A stretch of 64,000 bases of DNA, taken from the NCBI RefSeq assembly GCF_900109915.1, contig NZ_FOBU01000001.1, positions 306,558 through 370,557 on the forward strand, given 5' to 3'. The notes beneath the pieces were generated by a model. The model ran no database searches and was not told where the DNA came from. It worked only from the letters and a program-made list of their open reading frames with translations. Below are positions 24,667-35,283 of the stretch, piece by piece (the stretch's first letter is position 1; the number at the start of each line of letters is the position of its first letter). The DNA comes from Luteibacter sp. UNCMF331Sha3.1 (GTDB lineage Bacteria > Pseudomonadota > Gammaproteobacteria > Xanthomonadales > Rhodanobacteraceae). The position numbers were made by a program, and so were the translations under genes.

Positions 24667-27152
24667 TTACCAGGCCAGACGGTAATTCACCCGAGCCGAT
24701 CGGGACCGGTCCCGATCCGCGAAGCGCTGGTCGACATCGAGCCCCAGCTGGCTACGGGTACTCACGTCCCATGCGAGTGTCACGCCGGTGGTCGTCGCGT
24801 GCCGCGAAAGACCGATGCCTTCGACGGGCGCCCATTGGGCGAAAGCGTTGTAACGCGCCGAAAACGCCTCGCCGCGGGTGGCGAAGGCGCCCTGCCAGCT
24901 CAGCTTGCCGTCCAGCCGCACGGTGCCGAGCGTCGTGAGCCAGCTGGCACCGGCCCGTACGCCGAGTCCAGCCTGCCACCGCGAGGTCGTCTGTCCATTG
25001 GCACGGAGCCCGAAGCCGCTGCCACCCAGTTCCTCGAAGCCCGCGCGCCGGATGCTCGCGAACTGCGCGCTGGCGAACGGTGTCACCAGGAAGGCTCCCA
25101 TCTGCGTGCGGTACCCCATTTCGCCATAGGCGACGTTGTATCGCCCGTTCGCCTCGCTGCCGGCGAGCGTCGCCTGGTCACCGAAGCGCAGCAGGCGACG
25201 TACGTCGCCTCGGTAGCTGCCTACGCCGAATCGGCCCACGCCGTACCAGCGATCGCCCCGGGTCCCGGCATAGAGCGTGCCTTCGGTCGCGCGGCTGCGC
25301 TGCCGGTCGAAGGTGCCAGAGAGCTGCCCGTTGCTTCGCGACTGCCCGATCGCGAGACCCGTGAACCCGGCCTGCCCGACAGGGACATCCACACCGACGA
25401 GACTGCCGCCAAGACTGAAACCGACGCTGCCAAATCCACTGCGGCCGAGACTTCCCTGCGACCCGAGCGATCCCGTCCATGCACCGGAGGCCGGCGGCGC
25501 GTCGAGGTGCGCGACGAGCGCATCGTTGCCCGCGTCGATGCCCGCCAGGGTGACGGCGGTGCTGGCCGCGTAGAGCTGACCCGAGAGCGACTCGAGTGAC
25601 CGCTGCGCCACGGCGACATCCCGCGACTGCTGGATGTTGCCGGCGGCGACGAGCATCGACAACGCTTCCACCGACGGCGTGGACGCCGGGTCGATGAGGC
25701 TGGCGTCGATTTGCGCAAAGGCGCCATCGAGGCGACGCGCCGAGGATTGCGCGGCCACCGATTGCTGCATGGTCGTGGTGGCGACGTTCGACACGCTCAG
25801 CGTACGCGTGTCCAGCCACACCTCCGTCGGCGTGTACTGCAACGTCGACGACAGCAGCACGCCGGTGCCCAGGGTCATCGTCTGGAACGCACCGTCGATG
25901 GCGCCAGCCTGCAGGACCGTCTGATGCGACGTCGTGACGTAGCCCGGCACGGCGCCGGCGATCGTGAGGTCACCGGCGAGATGCGCGGTCCCCGCGACCG
26001 TGACCGGCGCACCGAGCTTCACCGTGAGCTGACCGTAATCCTCGAGCTGCCAGTAATCCTTGCCGACCCGTATGGGTTTGTCGCCGGTGACGAGCTCGCG
26101 GTCGACCCATACCGTGCCGCCGATGTCGCCGTGCGTGACGGTCCGGCCCTCGTTGGCCAGATCGCCTGGGAAGCCGTAAAGGCTTTCGACGTTGCCATAG
26201 ACGCTCGTCCGCCCTTTATAGGTGTTGTGGCCCGCGAGCGTGATGGTGTTGTCGCCATAGGTCCTCAGGCGAAGCGCGCCGTTGCCTCCAATGTCGTTGC
26301 GATACGTCACCGATGGCCCGCTGGTCGCAGAGAGGTCGAGCAGTTCGTCGTCGATGCTCGCGGGACCGCGGATGGCTCGCCCGATATTGAGCCGCCCGTT
26401 ACCGAATACGGAATCGATGCCCGGCGCGCCGAGGTCGTCCGCCGTCGACAGAAGGATCTGCCGGAGCGTGTCGTAATTGCTGTCGGGAAACGCCTGGATC
26501 ACGAGCGCGGCAGCGGCGCCGACCTGCGCGGCAGCGATGCCCGTCCCGGTTCGTCGGCGCCACCCCAGGAGTGGACGTTCACGCGCGAGTTCAGGCCGGA
26601 ACCGGCCGCGTTCTTCATAGCCTGGAGCGCTGCCGGCGTGACCGCCGCCGTCGGCAGGCCGACCGGCGCCTTGTCCGGGACGATGCGTGCGGACTGGATC
26701 TGCGCGCCCGGCGCGATGCCGCCGCCGAAGTCGCCCAGCGCGAGTCCCGCGACGATCTGCGCGACCGCCGTGCCATGGCCAGACACGTCGCCCTTGCTCG
26801 TGTCGTTGGTCGACGGGTCCACCAGCGATGTCTGGAATGCCACCTTCCCGGCCAGCGCCGGATGCGTCGCATCGACGCCGGTGTCGTAGATCGTGACCGT
26901 CTGGCCGGCGCCGGTGAGCCCTGCCGCCTGTGCGACATCCGCGTGCGTCACGATGAGGTGCGCATTCAACGACGGATCGGGCGGCGGCGTGGCGGGCGGT
27001 GGGTTGGTAACGGCCGGTGGCGGCGAAACCACGCCACCCGCGCCTCCGCCACCCTTCGTGCCGCCCCCGCCACCACCACACGCGGTCAGGCCGAGACACA
27101 CACAAACCGCCAGCGCCAGCTCTCGCTGCCGCGGAAAGACCGCTGCCTTCAT
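24667..27152 (-). pseudogene. Broken paralogue of the subtilisin autotransporter (frameshift plus deletion)
   Basis: The gene starts normally at 27152 (AAGGGGAAAAGC upstream) with a lipobox GLTAC and glycine run, catalytic Asp in IYDTGVDATHP and His in VSGHGTAVAQIV, and runs in frame to VNVHSWGG near 26560. There the frame changes. Continuing in the frame that carries the barrel gives TGTGIAAAQVGAAAALV, which matches GTSFAAPQVSGAAAV of the neighbour but has Gly for the catalytic Ser. Compared with the neighbour about 110 codons are missing at this point. Beyond it the passenger and barrel are intact down to YRLAW. Thus even a corrected frame would give no active protease. An assembly error could explain the frame, but hardly the missing segment and the Ser change. 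Confidence 0.8.
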
Positions 27153-27355
27153 GCTTTTCCCCTTGCGACGTCAATGTCGGCCGACGCCTGCGCGCCGGCA
27201 CCCCTCGCAAGATCCTGCCATACCTGCCCGGTTGTGGCACGCCGCGCGGCCGCAGGCCTTGCCGCGCCGCAGATTGCTCCCGCCCCGGCCCCACTGCGAT
27301 ACTCGAACGGTTTTCCGCCCGATAAGGCGGCCTCTGCGAGCATTACGGAGTCACC

Positions 27356-28531
27356 ATGTCCGACATCGTCATCGCCGGTGCCAAGCGCACCGCCATCGGT
27401 TCCTTCCTCGGCCAGTTCACCGGCGTCCCCACGCCGAAGCTCGGCTCCATCGCCATCAAGGCCGCGCTCGAGCAGTCCGGCATCGCCCCGGCCGACGTCA
27501 GCGAAGTGATCATGGGCTGCGTGCTGCCGGCCAACCTCGGCCAGGCGCCCGCGCGTCAGGCGTCGCTCGAGGCCGGCCTGCCGACCTCCGCCGGCTGCAC
27601 CACCATCAATAAGGTGTGCGGTTCCGGCATGAAGGCCATGATGCTCGCGCACGACCTGATCAAGGCCGGCTCGGCGACCGTCGTCGTCGCCGGCGGCATG
27701 GAGTCGATGACCAACGCCCCGCACATGGTCAATGCGCGCACGGGCATCCGTTACGGCGACGGGCAGCTCGTCGACCACATGGCGTGGGACGGCCTGACCA
27801 ATCCGTACGATGGCAAGGCCATGGGCATCTTCGGCGAGCAGTGCGCCGACAAGTATCACTTCACCCGCGAAGAGCAGGACGCCTTCGCCATCGCGTCGGT
27901 CGAGCGCGCGCAGGCCGCGCAAAAGGCGAACGCATTCGCCAACGAGATCGTTCCCGTCACCGTGCAGGGCCGCAAGGGCGCGCAGGACTTCGTCGAAGAC
28001 GAGCAGCCGGGCCGTTCCGACACCGCGAAGATCCCCACGCTGCGCGCCGCGTTCCGCAAGGAGAACGGCACGATCACCGCTGCCAGCTCGTCGTCGATTT
28101 CGGACGGCGCGGCGGCGCTGGTGATGCTTTCGGCCGACGAGGCCAGGGCCCGTGGCGTCAAGGCGCTGGCACGGGTCGTCGCCCATGCCACCCATTCTCA
28201 CGAGCCGGAGTGGTTCACCACGGCGCCGGTGGGTGCGATTTCGAAGCTGCTGGAAAAGACCGGCTGGGCCGTCGGCGACGTCGACCTGTTCGAAATCAAC
28301 GAGGCGTTCGCGGTCGTGCCGATGGCCGTGATGCGCGAACTGGGCGTGCCGCACGAGAAGGTCAACGTGCACGGCGGCGCCTGCGCGCTGGGCCATCCGA
28401 TCGGCGCCAGCGGCGCCCGGATCGTGGTCACCCTTCTCAATGCGTTGACGGAGCGTGGGGCAAAAAGGGGTGTCGCCGCGCTGTGCATCGGTGGCGGCGA
28501 GGCAACGGCGATCGCCATCGAACTGGTGTGA
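27356..28531 (+). CDS. Acetyl-CoA C-acetyltransferase (thiolase)
   Basis: A 391-residue biosynthetic/degradative thiolase. Cys88 in INKVCGSGMKAM forms the acyl-enzyme; His in GGACALGHPIGASGARI and Cys in AALCIGGGEATA complete the site; GMESMTNAPH is also typical. It interconverts acetoacetyl-CoA and two acetyl-CoA. Near the leucine-degradation genes it would finish acetoacetate use, though a role in polyhydroxyalkanoate or fatty acid metabolism is equally possible. ACGGAG precedes the ATG at 27356. Confidence 0.92.
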   Translation: MSDIVIAGAKRTAIGSFLGQFTGVPTPKLGSIAIKAALEQSGIAPADVSEVIMGCVLPANLGQAPARQASLEAGLPTSAGCTTINKVCGSGMKAMMLAHDLIKAGSATVVVAGGMESMTNAPHMVNARTGIRYGDGQLVDHMAWDGLTNPYDGKAMGIFGEQCADKYHFTREEQDAFAIASVERAQAAQKANAFANEIVPVTVQGRKGAQDFVEDEQPGRSDTAKIPTLRAAFRKENGTITAASSSSISDGAAALVMLSADEARARGVKALARVVAHATHSHEPEWFTTAPVGAISKLLEKTGWAVGDVDLFEINEAFAVVPMAVMRELGVPHEKVNVHGGACALGHPIGASGARIVVTLLNALTERGAKRGVAALCIGGGEATAIAIELV

Positions 28532-28696
28532 ACCTGACGTCTACAAGGTAAAACGCTTGTTCTTTTGTTCGATCACGCCATGTCGATGGGCTTTAATGCC
28601 CCCTGAAGCTCGCATGGCGTCGTATATGGCTAAGTCATATCAACTAGGCTATTAATACGCCCGCCTAACGGCATTCCACGGCTAAGGAGAACCATA

Positions 28697-29080
28697 ATGA
28701 ATTTGACGCGTACCCTTCTCGCCTCTGCGCTCGTCGCGCTTCTGGCAGCTTGCAGCAACGGCGCGCAGGATTCCGCGCAGGATGCCCAGAAGTCGGCCGC
28801 AGACGCGCAGCAGCAGGCCGACAAGGCCCAGCAGGCTGCCGATCAGTCGCAGAACGCCGCGACGACGCAGGCCGCCGACCAGGCTCAGCAGTCCGCCGAT
28901 CAGGCCAAGGACGCTGCTTCGCAGGCCCAGGCCGCCGCTTCGGCCTCCACGGCCGGTGGCACCGAAGCCACCAAGGATGCCGCTTCCAACGCTGCCGATC
29001 AGGCCGACAAGTCGGCTGACCAGGCGAAGGACGCTGCAGACAACGCCAAGAGCGCTACGGACGATTCCAACAAGAAGTAA
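28697..29080 (+). CDS. Small Ala/Gln/Asp-rich lipoprotein
   Basis: A 127-residue lipoprotein with signal [13 protein letters not shown] (lipobox Cys about 19). The mature part is built almost only of Ala, Gln, Asp, Ser and Lys in 7-11-residue periodic units such as [15 protein letters not shown], predicting a long alpha-helix or coiled coil, similar in style to Lpp/OprI or LEA-like proteins. A role in envelope structure or stress is likely but unproven. TAAGGAGA gives an ideal ribosome binding site. A strong terminator follows, so it is monocistronic. Confidence 0.82.
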   Translation: MNLTRTLLASALVALLAACSNGAQDSAQDAQKSAADAQQQADKAQQAADQSQNAATTQAADQAQQSADQAKDAASQAQAAASASTAGGTEATKDAASNAADQADKSADQAKDAADNAKSATDDSNKK

Positions 29081-29107
29081 GCCCTCGCGCTTGCATGCTG
29101 GATCGGG

Positions 29108-29136
29108 ACGGCCACCTTCGGGTGGCCGTTTTTTTT
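29108..29136 (+). terminator. Rho-independent terminator with TTCG tetraloop
   Basis: Stem ACGGCCACC / GGTGGCCGT closed by the stable TTCG loop and followed by eight T (29129-29136). Confidence 0.92.
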
Positions 29137-29210
29137 GGTGTCGCGGCGCAGCGTTCTCGTGGCGTCGCTGCCCGCTATCATGGCCGTTTCGTCCTCGTGC
29201 GACCGACTTC

Positions 29211-30818
29211 ATGCCTATCCTCACCTCGCAGCTCGACACTCGCTCCGCCGATTTCCAGGCCGCCAGCCAGCGGCTGCGGGGTCTGACCGACGAACTGCGC
29301 GACACCCTCCGCCGGACCGCCGAAGGCGGCGGCGAGAAGGCTCGCGAAAAGCACGTCGCACGCGGAAAGCTGCTGCCGCGGGAGCGCATCCGCGCGCTGC
29401 TCGATCCGGGATCGCCGTTTCTGGAGATCGCACCGCTCGCCGCGCATGGCATGTACGACGGGGCGGCACCGGCCGCGGGCGTCATCGCCGGCATCGGCCG
29501 CGTGATGGGCCAGGAGGTGGTGGTGCTGGCGAACGATGCCACGGTCAAGGGTGGCACGTATTTTCCGATGACCGTGAAAAAGCACCTCCGCGCGCAGGAA
29601 GTCGCGATGGAGAATCGCCTGCCCTGCGTCTACCTCGTCGACTCCGGCGGCGCGTTCCTGCCGCTGCAGGACGAAGTCTTCCCCGACCGCGAGCATTTCG
29701 GTCGCATCTTCTACAACCAGGCGCGCATGAGCGCGCAAGGCATCCCGCAGATCGCGGTGGTGATGGGCTCGTGCACCGCTGGCGGGGCCTACGTGCCGGC
29801 GATGAGCGACGAAACCATCATCGTGCGCGAACAGGGCACGATCTTCCTCGGCGGTCCGCCGCTGGTAAAGGCGGCCACCGGCGAGATCGTGGATGCGGAA
29901 GCACTCGGCGGCGCCGACGTGCATACGTCCGTGTCCGGCGTCGCCGATCACTACGCGGAGAACGACGCGCACGCGCTGTCGATCGCACGCGACATCGTCG
30001 GCTCGCTCAACCGGGTGAAGAAGCAGCCGCTGGCGGTGCGCGAACCGATCGAGCCGCGCTTCGCCGCCGACGAACTCTATGGCGTGATCCCCGAAGACAC
30101 CCGCCGCCCCTTCGACATCCGCGAAGTCATCGCGCGACTGGTCGACGGTTCCGAATTCCACGAGTTCAAGGCGCGCTACGGCAAGACGCTGGTCACGGGA
30201 TTCGCGCACATCCACGGCTACCCCGTGGGCATCGTGGCGAACAACGGCATCCTGTTCGGCGAGTCGGCGCAGAAAGGCGCGCATTTCATCGAACTGTGCA
30301 ACCAGCGCAACGTGCCCCTCGTGTTCCTGCAGAACATCACCGGCTTCATGGTGGGCCGGAAGTACGAGAACGGGGGCATCGCGAAGGACGGCGCGAAGAT
30401 GGTCACGGCCGTCGCGTGCTCCCACGTGCCCAAGTTCACCGTCGTGATCGGCGGCAGCTTCGGCGCCGGCAACTACGCGATGTGTGGCCGTGCCTATGGC
30501 GCGCGTTTCCTCTGGATGTGGCCGAACGCACGCATCAGCGTGATGGGTGGCGAGCAGGCGGCCTCGGTACTGGCGACGGTGCGCCGCGACGGCATCGAAG
30601 CCGGCGGCGGCACCTGGAGCGCCGAGGACGAAGAAGCGTTCAAGGCGCCGGTGCGCGAACAATACGAGCGGCAGGGACATCCCTACTACGCCAGCGCGCG
30701 CCTCTGGGACGACGGCATCATCGATCCGGCCGATACGCGTCGCGTGCTCGGCCTCGCGATTTCGGCGTCGCTCAACGCGCCCATCGAGCAAGGCCGGTTC
30801 GGCGTGTTCCGGATGTAA
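29211..30818 (+). CDS. Methylcrotonyl-CoA carboxylase beta (carboxyltransferase) subunit
   Basis: A 535-residue carboxyltransferase, the length usual for the MCC beta subunit. Motifs: [98 protein letters not shown]. It transfers carboxyl from biotin to 3-methylcrotonyl-CoA, the product of isovaleryl-CoA dehydrogenase, giving 3-methylglutaconyl-CoA. The biotin carboxylase (alpha) subunit is not in this window, which is unusual because the two genes are commonly adjacent. A propionyl- or geranyl-CoA carboxylase is a less likely alternative. Confidence 0.9.
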   Translation: MPILTSQLDTRSADFQAASQRLRGLTDELRDTLRRTAEGGGEKAREKHVARGKLLPRERIRALLDPGSPFLEIAPLAAHGMYDGAAPAAGVIAGIGRVMGQEVVVLANDATVKGGTYFPMTVKKHLRAQEVAMENRLPCVYLVDSGGAFLPLQDEVFPDREHFGRIFYNQARMSAQGIPQIAVVMGSCTAGGAYVPAMSDETIIVREQGTIFLGGPPLVKAATGEIVDAEALGGADVHTSVSGVADHYAENDAHALSIARDIVGSLNRVKKQPLAVREPIEPRFAADELYGVIPEDTRRPFDIREVIARLVDGSEFHEFKARYGKTLVTGFAHIHGYPVGIVANNGILFGESAQKGAHFIELCNQRNVPLVFLQNITGFMVGRKYENGGIAKDGAKMVTAVACSHVPKFTVVIGGSFGAGNYAMCGRAYGARFLWMWPNARISVMGGEQAASVLATVRRDGIEAGGGTWSAEDEEAFKAPVREQYERQGHPYYASARLWDDGIIDPADTRRVLGLAISASLNAPIEQGRFGVFRM

Positions 30819-30824
30819 CGTTTC

Positions 30825-30904
30825 GCTCTGGTGGGAGCCAGCCTGCGGGCGAAAGTGGCTCGGGGCAACATCCTTCGCCACCAGGCTGGCTCCCACCAGA
30901 GCGA
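30825..30904. repeat. REP-like palindromic element
   Basis: A perfect 22-bp inverted repeat (30825-30846 and 30883-30904) contains the core GGTGGGAGCCAGCCTG, separated by 36 bases. Intergenic repeats with a GTGGGAGC core are frequent in pseudomonads and xanthomonads. A half copy lies at 32353-32374 on the other side of xseA. Confidence 0.75.
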
Positions 30905-30993
30905 CGCCGCCACTCTTACGGAATCGATCAGGAAGAACCGCTAAGTCACCGCCCCGTCGACATTCGTTCGCGGCGTGCTAACCTCTCCGGTCC

Positions 30994-32340
30994 ATGTCCG
31001 CCTCCGATGAAAGCGCGCGCCGCGAGATCTTCACGCCGTCCGGCCTGAACCGGCTGGTACGCGACCTGCTGGAAGACGCCCTGCCAATGGGCGTGTGGAT
31101 CGAAGGCGAACTGTCGAACGTCGCGAGGCCGGCCTCCGGCCATGTCTACTTCACGCTGAAGGACGCCAGCGCGCAGGTGCGTTGCGCCATGTTCCGCACG
31201 GCCGCCTCGCGCCTGCGTTTCCGTCCCACCGACGGCATGCACGTGCTGATGCGCGCGAAGGTCGGCCTGTACGAAGCACGCGGCGAGTTCCAGCTGGTCG
31301 CCGACCACATGGAGCCGGCCGGCGAAGGCGCCCTGCAACGCGAATTCGAGCAGCTCAAGGCCCGCCTCGGCGCCGAAGGCCTCTTCGATGCCGACCGCAA
31401 GCGCGAGCTGCCTGCCTTCCCCGCGCGTATCGGTGTCGTCACCTCGCCGTCGGGCGCGGCCGTCCGCGACGTCATCAGTGTGCTGGGCCGCCGCTGCCCG
31501 CTGGCCGAGGTGGAGATACTCCCCGTTCCGGTGCAGGGCCGCGAAGCGCCGCCGCTCATCGCCGCGATGCTCCGCAGCGCCTCCGCGAGCGGTCGCTACG
31601 ACGTGCTGCTCGTGACGCGCGGCGGCGGTTCGCTCGAAGACCTCTGGGCATTCAACGACGAGGCGGTCGCGCGCGCGATTCACGCGAGCGCAGTTCCTGT
31701 CGTCTCGGCCGTCGGCCACGAGGTCGACTTCACCATCGCGGATTTCGTGGCGGACCTGCGCGCGGCGACGCCCTCCGCGGCAGCCGAGCTGCTGGTGCCG
31801 GATCGCAACGACCTCGAACGCCGCCTCGACCGGCTGCGCCAGCGCATGGCCACCGTCATGTCGCGGCGATTGCAGGCGGCCGCGCAGCGGGCCGATCAGG
31901 CGCAGACACGGCTGAACGCGCAGCGCCCCCAGGCACGCCTCGCGCGCGACGCACAGCGTCTCGCCTCGTTGCGCCGGCGCCTCGAACTCAGCATCGACCA
32001 GTCCAACCGCCTGCGGCGGGCGAGCCTCGATCGCCTGCAGGCACGCCTCGGGGCGCACCATCCACGTCTTCGGCTCACGCCATCGCACCTGCGACTGGCC
32101 GAGTTGCGCAAGCGGCTCGCGGACGGCATGGCGCGACGCATCGAGCGCGACCGTGCGCGTCTGGCGCAACAGGCGCGCACGATGCACGCGGTGAGCCCGC
32201 TCGCCACGCTCGAGCGCGGCTACGCCATCGTCTTCGACCAGCGCGACGCCGTTGTCCGGCGCGCCACCGATGTCGCCGTGGGCGATCGCCTGCGCGTGAT
32301 GCTCGGCGAAGGCGAGATTCGGGTTCGCCGCGAGGACTGA
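30994..32340 (+). CDS. xseA: Exodeoxyribonuclease VII large subunit
   Basis: A 448-residue protein with the XseA layout: N-terminal OB fold (MGVWIEGELSNVARPASGHV, YFTLKDASAQVRCAMF), the catalytic domain (IGVVTSPSGAAVRDVISVL, DVLLVTRGGGSLEDLWAFN, VVSAVGHEVDFTIADFVAD, RAATPSAAAELLVPD), then a long basic coiled coil and C-terminal SPLATLERGYAIVFD. With XseB it degrades single-stranded DNA in the cytoplasm. An extended -10-like TGC-TAACCT lies at 30976-30984, only 10 bases before the ATG, so either the leader is very short or the promoter is elsewhere. Confidence 0.95.
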   Translation: MSASDESARREIFTPSGLNRLVRDLLEDALPMGVWIEGELSNVARPASGHVYFTLKDASAQVRCAMFRTAASRLRFRPTDGMHVLMRAKVGLYEARGEFQLVADHMEPAGEGALQREFEQLKARLGAEGLFDADRKRELPAFPARIGVVTSPSGAAVRDVISVLGRRCPLAEVEILPVPVQGREAPPLIAAMLRSASASGRYDVLLVTRGGGSLEDLWAFNDEAVARAIHASAVPVVSAVGHEVDFTIADFVADLRAATPSAAAELLVPDRNDLERRLDRLRQRMATVMSRRLQAAAQRADQAQTRLNAQRPQARLARDAQRLASLRRRLELSIDQSNRLRRASLDRLQARLGAHHPRLRLTPSHLRLAELRKRLADGMARRIERDRARLAQQARTMHAVSPLATLERGYAIVFDQRDAVVRRATDVAVGDRLRVMLGEGEIRVRRED

Positions 32341-32352
32341 GGTAAGGCGCCT

Positions 32353-32374
32353 GCAGGCTGGCTCCCGCCAACGC
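32353..32374. repeat. Half copy of the REP-like element
   Basis: CAGGCTGGCTCCCGCCAACG resembles the right arm of the palindrome at 30883-30904 (CAGGCTGGCTCCCACCAGAG) with few changes. The left arm is missing. Confidence 0.5.
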
Positions 32375-32412
32375 TTATACTCGGGTTTCCCGCGACACAT
32401 CGAGGCGAAGCC

Positions 32413-33843
32413 ATGCTCGCGAAGAGCTACCCCTTTTACCTTGCCAACAAAGCGGTGAAGTCGAATCGCAAGCTCGACGTGACCGACAAGTATTCCGGCA
32501 AGGTCGCGACACGCGTCGCCCTGCCCGACGCAGCCGCACTCGACAAGGCGATCGCCGCGGCCCATGCCGCGACGCAGGCGATGAAACGCTTCCGGCCTTA
32601 CGAACGCCAGGCCGTGCTCGAGCATTGCGTGCGGCGCTTCACGGAACGCCACGACGAGCTGGCTTACGCGCTCTGTGTCGAAGCCGGCAAGCCGATCAAC
32701 GACGCCGCGGGCGAGGTCGCCCGTCTCATCGAAACCTTCAAGATCGCCGCCGAGGAATCGGTGCGCATCAACGGCGAAACCCTCAACCTGGAACTCTCGC
32801 AACGGTCCGCCGGCTATCACGGCTACACGCGACGCGTTCCGCTGGGTCCCGTCGGGTTCATCACGCCGTTCAATTTCCCGCTCAACCTCGTGGCGCACAA
32901 GGTCGCACCCGCCATCGCGGCCGGCTGCCCATTCGTGCTGAAGCCGTCGGAACGCACGCCGCTCGGCGCGCTGATCATCGGCGAGGTGCTCGCCGAAACA
33001 CCTCTCCCCAAAGGCGCTTTCTCGATCCTTCCCCTCGATGGAAAGCACGCCGAACCCCTGGTGACCGATCCGCGCCTCAAGCTGCTGTCATTCACCGGCG
33101 GCCTGATCGGATGGGACCTGAAGGCGCGCGCCGGCTACAAGAAGGTGACCCTCGAACTGGGCGGCAACGCGGCGTGCATCGTGGACGCCGACCAGCACGA
33201 CCGCCTCGATGCGGTCGCCGACCGTCTCGTCTTCGGCGCGTTCTACCAGTCGGGCCAGAGCTGCATCAGCGTGCAGCGCATCCTCGTGCACGACGACGTC
33301 TACGACGCGCTCCGCCGTCGCCTCGTCGCGCGGGTGAAGGCGCTCAAGGCCGGCGACCCGAAGAAGACATCCACGTTCCTCGGCCCGATGATCGATGAGG
33401 CCGCGGCCGAGCGGCTCGAGGGATGGATCGCCGAAGCGAAGAAGGCGGGCGCGCGCATCCTGTGCGGCGGGCACCGCAAGCGCAACATGCTCGAAGCGAC
33501 ATTGCTCGAGAACGTGCCGCGCGACGCGAAGCTACAGCGCATGGAGGCCTTCGGCCCCGTCGCGCTCCTGCAGCGCTTCATGACGTTCGACGAAGCGATC
33601 GCCACGGTCAACGACTCGGATTTCGGCCTGCAGGCCGGCGTTTTCACGAACGACCTGCGGCACGCGATGCGCGCCTGGGACGAACTCGAGCAGGGCGGCG
33701 TCATCGTCAACGATGTGCCGAGCTTCCGCGTGGACAACATGCCCTACGGAGGTGCCAAACAGTCCGGCATTGGCCGCGAAGGCGTGCGTTACGCCATCGA
33801 GGACATGACCGAAACCCGCCTCATGGTGATGCGGGAGGTCTGA
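32413..33843 (+). CDS. Aldehyde dehydrogenase family protein
   Basis: A 476-residue NAD(P)-dependent aldehyde dehydrogenase. The catalytic Cys284 is in SGQSCISVQR, the Glu in VTLELGGNAAC, and the Asn in FITPFNFPLNLVAHK, with KPSERTPLGAL for cofactor binding and C-terminal PYGGAKQSGIGREGV. The substrate is unknown; it is of the succinate-semialdehyde/lactaldehyde-like type rather than ALDH7. A TATACT -10-like box lies at 32376-32381. The last 23 bases overlap the convergent flavin reductase gene at 33821. Confidence 0.88.
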   Translation: MLAKSYPFYLANKAVKSNRKLDVTDKYSGKVATRVALPDAAALDKAIAAAHAATQAMKRFRPYERQAVLEHCVRRFTERHDELAYALCVEAGKPINDAAGEVARLIETFKIAAEESVRINGETLNLELSQRSAGYHGYTRRVPLGPVGFITPFNFPLNLVAHKVAPAIAAGCPFVLKPSERTPLGALIIGEVLAETPLPKGAFSILPLDGKHAEPLVTDPRLKLLSFTGGLIGWDLKARAGYKKVTLELGGNAACIVDADQHDRLDAVADRLVFGAFYQSGQSCISVQRILVHDDVYDALRRRLVARVKALKAGDPKKTSTFLGPMIDEAAAERLEGWIAEAKKAGARILCGGHRKRNMLEATLLENVPRDAKLQRMEAFGPVALLQRFMTFDEAIATVNDSDFGLQAGVFTNDLRHAMRAWDELEQGGVIVNDVPSFRVDNMPYGGAKQSGIGREGVRYAIEDMTETRLMVMREV

Positions 33844-35203
33844 GGTCGCCGATCACGGTCGGGATCAGCTCGGACACCGTGGGATGGATCGGCACGGCCC
33901 ACTGCAGTGTGCCGATCGCCGCGTCGGCGTTCATCATGTCGAGGATGCCGTGGACGGCTTCGTCGCCGCCGGTACCGAGGATGGCGGCACCGAGGATGCG
34001 CTTCGTCTCCGCATCCGCCACGATCTTCATGAACCCGTGCGTCTCGCCCTTCTCCACCGCGCGCCCGACGCGCGTCATCGGGCGTTTCGACACCAGCAGC
34101 GGACGGCCGCTCGCGCGTGCCTGGGTTTCCGTCATTCCGACGCGACCCAGCGGCGGGTCGACGTAGAGCGCATAGCCGAGAATGCGGTCGCTGACCTTGC
34201 GCTCGTCGCCGTCGAGCAGGTTCGCGGCGACGATCTCGTAATCGTTCCACGCCGTGTGCGTGAACGCGCCCTTGCCGTTGCAGTCGCCCATCGCCCAGAC
34301 ACCGTCGGCGGTCGTCGCGAGATGGTCGTCCACGACGATGTAGCCATGCTCGTCCACCTGCACACCCGCCCTGTCGAGTCCGAGATCGTCGGTGTTCGGT
34401 ACGCGGCCGACGGCGAGCAGGACATGCGAACCGGTGACCACCGGCGCGCCTTCGGTGCAATCGACGCCCACGGCGACGCCGTCGACGTGTTTCGCCAGGG
34501 TGATGCAGCAGGCGCCGGTGCGCACCTCGATACCCTCCTCCTCCAGGAACGCGCGGATCTCGGCGGACACGTCCTCGTCCTCCCGCTGCACGAGACGCGG
34601 TCCCTGTTCCACCACCGTCACCTTCGCGCCGAAGCGCCGGTACATCTGCGCGAATTCCAGCCCGATGTAGCTACCGCCCACGACCACCAGATGCTCGGGC
34701 ACCGACTCCAGCGGAATGATCGTGCTGTTCGTCAGGTAATCGACCTCGTCGACCCCCGGAAAATCGGGAACGCGCGCACGTCCGCCGACATTGAGGAACA
34801 CCTGCGCTGCCTCGATCGTCTCGCCGTTGACTTCGAGCCGCCGCGGGCCGGTGAACCGCGCGTGCCCGCGGATCAGCTCGAGGCCCGGCATGCCGCCGAG
34901 CCAGGTCTCGTTGCCTTTGCGCGAGTCGAGGATCACCTTGCGGGCGCGGGCGGCGATCGTCGGCATGTCGATCGTGACGGCACCGACACCGACGCCGTAC
35001 TCGGCGCCGCGCTGGGCGATGCGCGCGGCATAGGCGCTCGCGACGAGCGTCTTCGTGGGCTTGCAGCCGGTGTTCACGCAGGTGCCGCCGACGAGGTGCC
35101 GCTCGATGATGGCGACGGACTTGCCCGCGCCCGTGAGACGGTTGGCCAGGGCTGGACCGGCCTGGCCGGCGCCCACGATGATGGCGTCGAAGGTACGGAC
35201 CAC
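33821..35203 (-). CDS. FAD-dependent pyridine nucleotide-disulfide oxidoreductase (mercuric reductase-like, class I)
   Basis: A 460-residue flavoprotein. FAD site AIIVGAGQAGPALANRL, redox disulfide Cys42/Cys47 in GGTCVNTGCKPTKTL, NAD site VVVGGSYIGLEFAQMY, second FAD site VWAMGDCNGKGAFT, and dimerisation-domain AVPIHPTVSELIP with the His-Glu pair used by class I enzymes. It lacks the N-terminal metal-binding domain and C-terminal Cys pair of true MerA, so it is not a mercuric reductase. Glutathione or dihydrolipoamide-like activity is possible; the substrate is unknown. It is convergent with, and overlaps, the aldehyde dehydrogenase. Confidence 0.88.
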   Translation of the reverse strand: MVRTFDAIIVGAGQAGPALANRLTGAGKSVAIIERHLVGGTCVNTGCKPTKTLVASAYAARIAQRGAEYGVGVGAVTIDMPTIAARARKVILDSRKGNETWLGGMPGLELIRGHARFTGPRRLEVNGETIEAAQVFLNVGGRARVPDFPGVDEVDYLTNSTIIPLESVPEHLVVVGGSYIGLEFAQMYRRFGAKVTVVEQGPRLVQREDEDVSAEIRAFLEEEGIEVRTGACCITLAKHVDGVAVGVDCTEGAPVVTGSHVLLAVGRVPNTDDLGLDRAGVQVDEHGYIVVDDHLATTADGVWAMGDCNGKGAFTHTAWNDYEIVAANLLDGDERKVSDRILGYALYVDPPLGRVGMTETQARASGRPLLVSKRPMTRVGRAVEKGETHGFMKIVADAETKRILGAAILGTGGDEAVHGILDMMNADAAIGTLQWAVPIHPTVSELIPTVIGDLRPPASP

Positions 35204-35283
35204 GTGCGTTCTCCGGAGGCGATGACCGCCCCATCCTAACGGATGCCGTGGGGAACGCCTTGGACGAAGCCACGATGCGGGGA

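Noticed and set aside
33821-35203. Mercuric reductase and mercury resistance
   Set aside because: The redox motif is CVNTGC and the protein has no HMA domain or C-terminal Cys pair; no mer genes are nearby.
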